64,000 nucleotides of DNA, taken from positions 11,417,595 to 11,481,594 of the forward strand of contig JANAVB010016199.1 in the NCBI GenBank assembly GCA_029216955.1. Reading direction: 5' to 3'. The notes under the pieces are model-generated. The model saw nothing but the letters and a program-made list of their open reading frames with translations, was not told the origin of the DNA and made no database searches. The stretch is from Iris pallida. Its lineage: Eukaryota; Streptophyta; Magnoliopsida; Asparagales; Iridaceae. The position numbers and the translations under genes were made by a program. Positions 56,390 to 64,000 of the stretch are shown in pieces. Numbering within the stretch: the first letter of the stretch is position 1; the number at the start of each line of letters is the position of its first letter.

Positions 56390-57120
56390 CGTTCTCCTTG
56401 AAAGAGAGAAGAGGACGTGGGGAAGAAGAGGAAGATGATGAAGATGCTCGCCGAGTGGTGGAGAATGGAGTTAGTGTTTAGGGCTTAGGAGAAAGAAGAA
56501 GAGGGAAGTTAGGGTTCTTGCGAGACAAATTTTGTGTTCGGGGGAGGGGGGAGGGCAGGATTACTTTGGGACAGCCTCTGATCAAATAAATGGGCTGTCC
56601 TGAGTAAAACCCAAAAAAAATTGGGCTAGCCCCAATCCGGGCTAGCCCTGATAAAAAAGGGCAGTGCCTTTATAATTAGCCTTAAAATATCGTCTAAAAC
56701 CTTTATTTTTTTAATACAATAAAAACTTACTAAACTAATTTAACAATTTTATTATGAAAATATTTCATATAGTAATTAATACGAAATCATTTAATTATAC
56801 AAATAACATAAGGATTTTCTACGGAGAAAAACTAGTGTTTATTACCTAAAATTCATTTTTTGTCTATATTAAAAAAATAAGCTTTGATATAACTAATTAA
56901 TATCTAAAATAACCTGATTCTACGATAGTCGTAATTAAATGTTTATTTAATCGTTTAATCTAATAACTCACAACTTAATATTCAATTTATATGATACGAC
57001 ATAATTAATACTAATAATATGCTAATTGCCACATAAATTAATTATTAAAATCTATTACCAACATAAGGTCCACATTAAGAAACTAGCTATCTATTTCAAA
57101 ATTGACATAGTTTTATTCTG

Positions 57121-57417
57121 TCAATTCTGATCGGAACAGAAATAGGGTTTTTGTATTCTGTAAAATACACAGAAGGGTTTCGGCTTAACGAATGGCTGAT
57201 GACGGAGTACCGAGGGGAGGCCTCGGACTCGAAATGCACGCAGAATGCGTACGTACACGGGGAGGTCGCGCGGAACGTGCAGGACGGCAGAAGTGCGTAC
57301 ACGGGCACGTGGGACACGCGCACGGGGGACACGCGCACGGGGTGCGGGAATGCACTGACACGGCCGGGAAGCGACGCGCGGGGCTGCCACACGGGCGGCG
57401 GGCTGCTGGTTGACGGC
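57121..57417. other. GC-rich segment, origin unclear
   Basis: A CpG-rich stretch with short tandem GGGACACGCGCACG units (57308-57345). Frames stay open on both strands by composition. I see no domain. It joins integrase sequence at about 57418. Confidence 0.45.
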
Positions 57418-57927
57418 GGGTATCCCTGTCTGATACAATGCTAAATGGAACTCCGTAAAGCCGGTAGATGTTCAGCATGTAGAGAGCTGCTAACCTTTCG
57501 GTGGATAAACCAACCTTGAAAGGGATAAAATGGGTAGACTGTCCATTATTACCCAGATGACATCCTTCCCTCCTTGGGATCTAGGTAATCCCGTTACAAA
57601 ATCAATGGTAATATGCTCCCATTTCCACTCCGAAAGGGGAAGCGGTTGCAGCAATCCTCCTGGCCTCTGACGATCTGCCTTCACCTGCTGGCAGATCAAG
57701 TATTTGGAGACGAATTCTTCCACGTCTCTTTTTATTCCAAGCCATCATATATGTGCGCTCATGTCCTTGTACATCTTGTTTGCTCCTGGGTGAATAAAAT
57801 GCTGCGACTGATGTGCCTCCTTCATCAGCCCGTTCCCTATTTTGCCAGTCGACATGCAAAGCGTCATGCCATGCCTCAATGCTCCATCTTCATCTATGGA
57901 GAAACCCTCAAGTGTTCTGGCTAACAC
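57418..57927 (-). pseudogene. Gypsy integrase fragment
   Basis: Reading leftward on the minus strand, the spacer and zinc-binding region come first, with His-Gln-Ser-x-His-Phe-x-His-Pro-Gly near 57790. Next are Ser-Lys-Tyr-Leu-Ile-Cys-Gln-Gln-Val-Lys, Pro-Leu-Pro-x-Ser-Glu-Trp-Lys-Trp-Glu-His-Ile and the core Asp-Phe-Val-Thr-Gly-Leu-Pro. The Gly-Val-Pro-x-Ser-Ile-Val-Ser-Asp-Arg-Asp motif follows near 57440. Stops and frame changes occur at about 57748 and 57490, and the Asp-x-Glu distal half is missing. It is cut at 57418 by GC-rich DNA and at 57928 by LTR vii. Confidence 0.85.
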
Positions 57928-58614
57928 TGTAAACCCCCTAAATTTCTACTTTAAATTTTTTTATATAAATTGAGTATTTAAATTTTTTTGGTATTTGTAC
58001 GTCGCAAAGTCGTATTACACGTCGCGTACGAATTTGTCGTAGGGGACGTCGCGTATGAGTTCGAATTTTTGTATGACTCGTCGAGTACAAATATGTGCGA
58101 GGTACATATTTTTTTGTAAAATATTTTATTAGAGATTTTATTTATATAGAAGAATTTTAGTTTTCAAAATAATATGATAAATATTTTTATTTTGTATAAA
58201 AGAGTTAATTTGTTCGTTGTTTAAAAATAAGTAGAGAATTGGAAATTTTGGGTTATATGGAATGTGTTCCAAATATTTTGCAAAATTTGGAATTTTTTAT
58301 TAACATAATTTTGTTAATTATAAAAGCTATGTTATGATTTAATATTTAAGTAATATTCTTGATTTTCGAAATTAATTATTGTTATATTTTTATATTATGA
58401 AAAAGATTTTTAAAAATTTGTTTTACTTAATATTTGAATTATTTTTGATAATTTAAATTGGAAAAAATTTTATTGGCCTTAATTTAAATAGCTTTTAAAC
58501 TAAAGATAAGTTTTATTTGTATTGAATTGGATTTTAAATCGATTTAAATTAATATGGAATCTATCTATGGGGAATTTAAATTCTTTCAATCCCTATCCAA
58601 CTGGGAATTCCCAT

Positions 58615-58632
58615 CTCCTATATAAGGAGAGG
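58615..58632 (+). promoter_or_regulatory. LTR vii TATA box
   Basis: CTCCTATATAAGGAG is a palindromic TATA context like that of LTR iv, upstream of the C-rich leader. Confidence 0.6.
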
Positions 58633-59146
58633 TACTCCTCCATAATTCTCTACCATCCACAAACGTGCATTGTGTCTGTGCCGTGCCTCTTCCCATCCAC
58701 TACATGTTGCCTATTACAAATACAAAAATTCTATCTCGCCCGACAATCCCGGACGTCCACCCAGCCGTGTCGGACACTCCCGACGCGGCGGCTCAATCCT
58801 AAACCTAACCCCCACCACCATCACCACCCCGACTCCGCTCGCCCTGGCCAACCCAAACTCCAACCCGTCTTCTCCGACCCAACCTCATCACCGCCACCGC
58901 ACAGCCTGCAACCACAGCCGCCACCGCGGTTGCTGACACCCGACTCTTCCTCCACCACCAAGACAGAACCACCGCAGTAGCCATCCACCTCGCGTGGCAG
59001 CGCCGACTGTCGCGCTGCTCTCCCGCCGGCGAGAACCCCCTCGGTAAACCCTCTTCCCTCACTCTTCCTCTCTCTCTCTCGACCTATCACTTTCTCTCTC
59101 TTACTGATTTGGGACAGAAGCCCTATAAAATTTTAAAGGGTTGTAT

Positions 59147-59203
59147 AATATTATCATCATTAGAATTATTATTAGTATTATTATTAAAGTTATTATTGTT
59201 GAA

Positions 59204-59234
<31 letters not shown>

Positions 59235-59250
59235 CTATTATCATTTTTGA
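59147..59250. repeat. (ATT)n-rich microsatellite
   Basis: Imperfect ATT/TTA triplet runs, with a purer stretch at 59205-59235. Confidence 0.9.
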
Positions 59251-60908
59251 TTTATTATTGTGGTTATTAGGATATAATAGTTGTAATGATTACCGTTAAT
59301 TACAACTATAAAGATTATAAATACTGTTATTTTGAACTCTATTAATTTTGTACCAGTGGTATTAAATTCCTATACTATTATTTTTGACTAAAAATATATA
59401 ATAGACTAAAAAAAATTATTTTTACAAGATAGGGTTTTTTAGCCTTAAATAAAATTTTAGAATTATTTCGTATTACCTAAAAGTATTTCTGATTAATGAA
59501 AATATAGCTTCTACCTAAATCCTATTTTTACAAACTTGGAGTTTTTAGCCTAAAAACGATTTTTGATTTTTCAAAGTATGTATTGTACCTAAAAAACCAT
59601 TTTAACTAATAAAAATATAGTTTCACCTAGAAATCATAATTTACAAATAAGAGTTTTGGCAAAAATGATTTTCTTGACTTTAAGTATTTTCTTATACTAT
59701 TTTGACCTATGAAAACTAGTTTTTAAGTATTATAATATTTTCTAAAATTAGTAAAAGTATTTATCTCTAGAAATTCACTTCGAATTATCCCTATTGCTTA
59801 CGACTAATCGTGTCCTATTTTTTCGTGACTTCGAAACTCCCTACATACTGGCATTGGCAATTGGACCGAGCAGGACTTGTTGGATCATTGTACCACACTA
59901 GACGACACACCAGGCAAGACACCTTGTCTTTACTGTTTACTTTTTTTTTTGCTCAATATATGCATGTTTTATTTCTTTTCAAGTTATTCTTTCAAAACTA
60001 TATGTAGATGCAAATTACTATATTTTATGCAATTGGCTTAGAGTTAAGGGACCACCGTATGTTTAGTGCATCTCATAAACTGTCACAATGTGCCACGGGT
60101 TGTGTGTGAGTTGTGAGTCGTATATAGATAAGGACTTGCGTGCTGACTGATCATTGGTGCGTACAGGCCGTGCGTTAGGATATAACTGCTAATAGATTAT
60201 GTAGAAGACTTGGCAGTTATTAAGGATTAAACAGTGTCGTGGAGTCGACACATGTATAGTATCATGGGAGGGAGGAGACAGTTATTAGCGTAGGGGCTAC
60301 ATGTTCAGTACACACATAGATTTGGGCCGATAGTATCTCGTATGAGCGCTACTTACTGCCCCGGGGCCGATAGTTCTCGTGTGAGAGCTACTTTCTGCCC
60401 ATGGTCGATAGTGTCTCTTATGAGCGCTACCTACTACCACTCTCTCTCCATCTATGCTGAACACCTAAGCTCCTGCGTAGAACGTTGTCTTCTCAAAGTG
60501 TATATCACATAGAATGGTTAGGAACCTTCACGCATGTATATTTTCTATTGAGCTCTTACTATTCAGTTTATGGCATGATATTATGTGTCTTGTTACGTCC
60601 CTCTGAGGACCTGGTGATCTCTCCAGGTGTGTGTTTCGTAATTTTTGCAGGTGCTCTAGCTAAGGCCATGTCTTCCTTCCTCCGTGATGATTGCTCTTGG
60701 ACTCGTCACTTGCTCTCGCTTGCTCAATTATTTTCTTGTATATTTTTCCATATTTAATTTAGTTGGTAGTGGATTTGTCTCCGCCCAACTATTGTGTACA
60801 TGACAAACTCAAAGTTGCTTTATATCATTATTTAACTTCGTGGATGAGATTTAGTGTCTTGGCTTTCTACATTTACAGCTTATGTATACATACGAGCCGT
60901 ATATTTAC

Positions 60909-62027
60909 TGTTGGCCCATTCCACGGTCACACCCGATTTCGATAATCAACATATACTTTAGTCAATACACAAAATATAGAAAATGCTTCTAACTATTTCA
61001 GGATGCATGAAATCATATTCAACGGACGATGTACTGCATAAATCAAAGCGTCAAAGTCATCAAAATCTTCTGAAGACTCTTTTCTACTTTTATTCTGTAT
61101 TTTATATTTTATTGAGTCTAGGAATTACTTTGTAAAATCAATTATGGTAATACTGGCTTAGGGTTAAAATTGTCCTCCTTTCTAGAATCCTATTTTTACC
61201 CTTTCGTATTTTCGGTTTCAAATATTTCAAAAACAAATTTCGAAAATATTCTTTTCAAATGATTTTACAAATAACCAAAAACCAGTTTGAAAACTGTTTT
61301 TACAAAAGATTTTTAAAATATCTCCTGACAGAACTCCTAGCCGAGTTCGGTCCGAACTCTGACCGAGTTCGGTCAGTTTGTATTCAAACTTCAGTTGCCT
61401 CCAAATCTGCGAGCAACGTCTATTTTACGAGATATTTGCACCCGAACTCTGTCCGAGTTCTGCCCGAGTTCGGTTGGTGAAAACACCTATAAATAGAGAA
61501 GAACTTTTCACTTTAAATCATCAATTCATTCTTCATCTTCTCTTCTCTACTATTCAAGTGTTTTCTAAACGATCTAAGATTTTCAAATCTCACCTACACA
61601 TCTCTTAGCCAAAAGCCAGTACTATCAGAGTTGATTTAGAGTCTTTTGGTTACTCAAGAGTTGTAAGAGGTCGTTCAAGTTTCAACAACTTTTCTGTTGT
61701 GGAGCTGGTCGTGCGCTCGCCACCAAGCACGGTGTTGTGAAGCTGGTCGTGCGCTTGTTACCAAGCACGGTGTTGTAAGAGATTGCAAGCTCTCAGTTAA
61801 AGCTTGTGCCATAGTGGATTAACATCGAGCAAGAGTACTCGAGACTGGATTAGTCCTCTCAGAGGGATACCAGTATACATCGCTGTGTCACTGAGTTTGA
61901 TTCTCCTATCTTTATTTACTGTCTCTTACATATCTGCCATAGTTTAATTTTTTAATTGGTGATTATATTTCCGCTGCACACACACACTCTATTCACCCCC
62001 CCTCTAGAGGTGCTCAACGATCCTACA
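60909..62027 (+). repeat. Copia-3 5' LTR (inferred limits)
   Basis: TGTTGGCCC at 60909 marks the switch from LTR vii, and CCTACA ends just before the primer site. It contains a TATAAATAG box (61488-61496), inverted CCGAGTTCGG/CCGAACTC words upstream (61339-61475) and a 41-bp tandem duplication (61700-61775) downstream. The left limit is inferred from the loss of LTR vii similarity. Confidence 0.7.
61488..61496 (+). promoter_or_regulatory. Copia-3 TATA box
   Basis: TATAAATAG lies about 540 bases before the LTR end, directly downstream of the inverted GAGTTCGG cluster. Confidence 0.75.
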
Positions 62028-62028
62028 A

Positions 62029-62040
62029 TTGGTATCAGAG
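62029..62040 (+). other. Copia-3 primer binding site
   Basis: TTGGTATCAGAG follows the LTR end by one base and matches the initiator tRNA-Met 3' end. Confidence 0.88.
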
Positions 62041-62081
62041 TAGGTTATATTCTTATATAACATACCCTAGAGAGTATATAT

Positions 62082-63632
62082 ATGGCAGCCGTGAAATCTA
62101 TATTCAACGGTGAAGGGCAATCCACAAATAGACCTCCCCTATTTGATGGAACAAATTACACTTACTGGAAAACACGTATGACTTTCTTTCTTAAGTCTCT
62201 AGATTTTGATCTTTGGTCAATAGTTATTGATGGGTATAAGAAACCACCACCTACAGTGGTTGAAGGTATTCTTATGGAAAAGCCGCATGACAAGTACACC
62301 GATGCTGAAAAAGCAAAGGCTAGTCTTGATGCTCGAGCCATCAATGCACTATTCTGTGCAATTGACAAAACCGAGTTCAACAGAGTTTCAACCTGCAAGA
62401 CGTCTCACGAAATTTGGAAACTTCTTGAGGTAACCCATGAAGGGACTTCCCAAGTGAAAGAATCCAAAATTAGTAGACTGACTCAGGAATATGAATCTTT
62501 TAAGATAAAACCCGGTGAGTCAATTACACAGATGTTTACTCGTTTCCTTGATATAACTAATCCTCTGCAATCTCTTGGTAAAGATTACAGCAATCACGAG
62601 AAGATTAGAAAGGTGCTGCGGGCTCTAACAAAGAATTGGAATCCAAAAGCCACAGCAATTATTGAAGGAAACGACCTCACCACAATGTCGTTGGAAACTT
62701 TGATGGGCAAGCTCATGACCCATGAACTCGACTTGCAAGACTTTGAAGAAGCAACACCAAAGGAGAAAACAATCGCCTTCAAAGCTCAAGCAAGAAAAGC
62801 TACATACAACGATTCCGATGAAGAATCCTCAAGTGGTGATGAACAAGCCCTACTTGTGAAGAACTTCAGAAAGTACCTAAAGTTTACAAGCAGAAAGAAG
62901 AAAGACGTCCAAGAAAGCAATGAAGATGAAACCATATGCTTTGGATGTAAGAAATCAGGGCACATGAAGAAGGACTGTCCAGCTACCAAGAAGAGCAGTC
63001 CATATGACAGATCAAGATCAAGCAGAAAAGCTACAACTGGTCGAAAGTATGCCAACACAAGTATCTGGCATGAAAGCGACGCCAGTGATTCTGAAGAAGA
63101 GGATAGACCCTGCGGCAATGCAAATGTCTGTCTTATGGCATTTGACAAGGTATCTTCAAACCCTCTATATGATGAATTTACTTTCGATGAGTTAGAAAAT
63201 GCCTTTAGCGATTTACTTGAAGAACACAAAAATGTGCTTGACAAGTATAAGCAATCTCGAAAAGAGATTAAGGCATACACAACCGAGTTAGCTAGACTGT
63301 CCAATCTTATTCAAGATATTAAAGAGACGTCTACTACCGGTAACACGGAAGAGATAGCCAAACTCAAGGTAGACTATCATGAGGCTATCCTCACTATTCA
63401 AAAGAAAGAAAGAGATTATGGTAAGATGCAAAAACTGTATGACACAGAGAAGAGGATGCACTTAGTAACAGAACAGAGACTCTCAGTTATGACTGCTAAA
63501 TATGAAGAGTCTATTGCGATTTCTAAAAAGTTAGAAATCAAGTTAGGCAAACAGGAAATGCCTGTGACACAGCCTAATTTTAGTCCTAATGCAAAGCATA
63601 CACCTAAGAGGACTAAAAACAAGAAAGCATAG
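62082..63632 (+). CDS. Copia-3 Gag (SIRE-like), ending at an in-frame TAG
   Basis: An intact 516-codon frame starts with an ATG 40 bases after the primer site. Residues about 15-30 carry Pro-Pro-Leu-Phe-Asp-Gly-Thr-Asn-Tyr-x-Tyr-Trp, typical of Copia Gag N-termini. The UBN2-type region follows (residues 80-215). A CCHC zinc knuckle, Cys-x2-Cys-x4-His-x4-Cys, lies at about 287-300, then an acidic stretch and a coiled coil (about 365-500). It stops at TAG 63630-63632. The same frame reopens and holds a second zinc knuckle (63730-63775) up to TAG 63906-63908; protease is then in another frame. It is unclear whether the first TAG is a lesion or a recoding site. Confidence 0.85.
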   Translation: MAAVKSIFNGEGQSTNRPPLFDGTNYTYWKTRMTFFLKSLDFDLWSIVIDGYKKPPPTVVEGILMEKPHDKYTDAEKAKASLDARAINALFCAIDKTEFNRVSTCKTSHEIWKLLEVTHEGTSQVKESKISRLTQEYESFKIKPGESITQMFTRFLDITNPLQSLGKDYSNHEKIRKVLRALTKNWNPKATAIIEGNDLTTMSLETLMGKLMTHELDLQDFEEATPKEKTIAFKAQARKATYNDSDEESSSGDEQALLVKNFRKYLKFTSRKKKDVQESNEDETICFGCKKSGHMKKDCPATKKSSPYDRSRSSRKATTGRKYANTSIWHESDASDSEEEDRPCGNANVCLMAFDKVSSNPLYDEFTFDELENAFSDLLEEHKNVLDKYKQSRKEIKAYTTELARLSNLIQDIKETSTTGNTEEIAKLKVDYHEAILTIQKKERDYGKMQKLYDTEKRMHLVTEQRLSVMTAKYEESIAISKKLEIKLGKQEMPVTQPNFSPNAKHTPKRTKNKKA

Positions 63633-64000
63633 AAGAAACACGAGTATCATCATGCTTTCACTTATAGGTTCTCCAAGAAACCAAACAAGCATGTGAACAC
63701 AGTTTTAACCACATCTGGTTCTAAACTGACTTGCACTTATTGTGGTACACACGGACACATATCACAATATTGTCTTGCAAGAAAGCTTGTTAATAACCAT
63801 ACTTTAGTCTGGAGACCTAAAGCTAATCAGCATGGACCCTTCAGAAAATGGGTACCAAAGGATTCATCTACTTGTTTTGTAGGTGGACCCTCAACCCTCT
63901 CATACTAGAAGCAAATGGATCCTCGATAGCGGATGTTCGCGACACATGACTGGTGATGCATCTTTATTCGCTACGCTATCGATGAAGAAAGAAGGATACG
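63633..64000 (+). pseudogene. Copia-3 second zinc knuckle and start of protease
   Basis: After the TAG, the Gag frame continues through Cys-Thr-Tyr-Cys-Gly-Thr-His-Gly-His-Ile-x4-Cys and Trp-Val-Pro-Lys to a stop at 63906. From about 63909 a shifted frame encodes the retropepsin motif Leu-Asp-Ser-Gly-Cys-Ser and His-Met-Thr-Gly, cut by the window edge. A one-base shift near 63900 or a recoding event would be needed to join them. Confidence 0.75.

Larger units (their letters stand above)
52449..56681. mobile_element. Mutator-like element carrying transposase and PMD genes
   Basis: The ends are inverted copies: GGCTA(G/A)TTATAAAGGCACTGC, then TATCAGGGCTAGCCC. An 8-bp direct repeat TTAAAATA flanks it (52441-52448, 56682-56689). 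The element is 4.23 kb. A plus-strand transposase remnant starts near the left end and a minus-strand plant mobile domain gene near the right end, converging at about 54205. Each gene has a short first exon followed by an intron filled with palindromic GGACTGCC/GGCAGTCC units. Confidence 0.9.
51857..57120 (-). repeat. LTR-like sequence hosting the Mutator-like element
   Basis: The left boundary TGTCACGACCCGATCCC is the reverse complement of a GGGATCGGGTCGTGACA terminus, the same type as the miniature Gypsy LTR end. AT-rich sequence without genes continues at 51874-52440 and, after the Mutator-like element, at 56690-57120. The other LTR boundary is not clear, so the extent is approximate. Confidence 0.4.
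57928..60908 (+). repeat. Giant Gypsy-type LTR, family A copy vii
   Basis: On the plus strand it starts TGTAAACCCCC at 57928 and follows the family order: AT-rich tract, TATATAAGG (58619-58627), C-rich leader (58640-59045), putative splice donor (59044), CT tract, and GTCCCTCTGAGGACCTGGTGA (60600). It stops at about 60908, where Copia-3 begins, so the LTR end and stem-loop are absent. C-rich open frames at 58522-58980 show no domain. Confidence 0.7.
60909..64000 (+). mobile_element. Copia-3, SIRE-like LTR retrotransposon (5' part)
   Basis: A probable LTR (60909-62027), an initiator-Met primer site, a long Gag with two zinc knuckles and a coiled coil, and the start of a protease (Trp-Ile-Leu-Asp-Ser-Gly-Cys-Ser-Arg-His-Met-Thr-Gly, 63918-63956) run to the window edge. 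The Gag layout and primer region resemble the SIRE/Maximus lineage. It enters LTR vii; TTTAC at 60904-60908 would be the left target duplication, but the right end is outside the window. Confidence 0.85.

Noticed and set aside
57096..57444. Arg/Pro-rich frames in GC-rich DNA
   Set aside because: Open in several frames on both strands; only the Val-Ser-Asp-Arg-Asp end belongs to a real (integrase) fragment.
58522..59090. C-rich Pro/His/Thr frames
   Set aside because: They lie in the LTR vii leader between TATA box and splice donor; composition explains them.
62029..62040. TTGGTATCAGAG as part of a tRNA gene
   Set aside because: Only the primer site complementary to the tRNA 3' end; no cloverleaf surrounds it.

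Overview
This window is transposon-derived DNA from a plant nuclear genome, most likely an angiosperm. The evidence is several plant Copia and Gypsy lineages with an initiator-tRNA-Met primer site, CACTA (En/Spm) TNP2/TNPA genes, a FAR1/MULE-type transposase, a plant mobile domain (PMD) gene, a LINE zf-RVT domain and long AT microsatellites. I found no host housekeeping gene, no tRNA or rRNA gene and no CRISPR array. The species cannot be told from the sequence.

Backbone. Most of the window is one family of giant Gypsy-type LTRs, called family A here. In the reading direction they begin TGTAA(A/C)C and end GGGGCGT(T/G)ACA, and they carry an AT-rich start, a TATA box, a C-rich leader with a possible splice donor, a conserved GAGGACCTGGTGA block and a terminal stem-loop. 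Copies lie at 1-2742 (+), 3174-6223 (-), 6477-23081 (-, heavily interrupted), 24214-27336 (-, divergent and truncated), 27880-31337 (-), 41115-45385 (-), 46670-51720 (-, truncated) and 57928-60908 (+). Between the minus-strand copies are short internal regions: a shared leader, gag or gag-protease remnants, and a Gypsy polyprotein-tail motif. The result reads as a tandem LTR-internal-LTR-internal array without a full pol.

Insertions with target duplications read by eye. Copia-1 (10037-21823, TSD GGTAC) is itself split by CACTA-1 (13524-19255, TSD ATT). A 469-bp MITE lies at 26220-26688 (TSD AACTCAATT). A miniature Gypsy element with 1.19-kb LTRs and a 330-bp interior lies at 32636-35338 (TSD TCTTT). 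Copia-2 has 114-bp LTRs (36312-40750, TSD GTTAG). CACTA-2 (42456-44605) is 5'-truncated. A 2.46-kb solo LTR lies at 46717-49172 (TSD CATGC). A Mutator-like element lies at 52449-56681 (repeat TTAAAATA). A LINE 3' fragment lies at 8101-9093. A SIRE-like Copia-3 enters at 60909 and runs off the right edge.

Most interesting locus. The Mutator-like element carries two genes reading inward from its two ends. The plus-strand transposase has frameshifts and has lost its 3' exons. The minus-strand PMD gene can be spliced into an uninterrupted frame of about 405 codons. In both genes a short first exon is followed by an intron that holds a dense array of GGACTGCC/GGCAGTCC palindromes. Other points worth a second look are near-perfect internal hairpins in both CACTA elements, a covarying stem-loop at the ends of the Gypsy LTRs, and retention of TNPA with loss of the TNP2 catalytic region in both CACTA elements.
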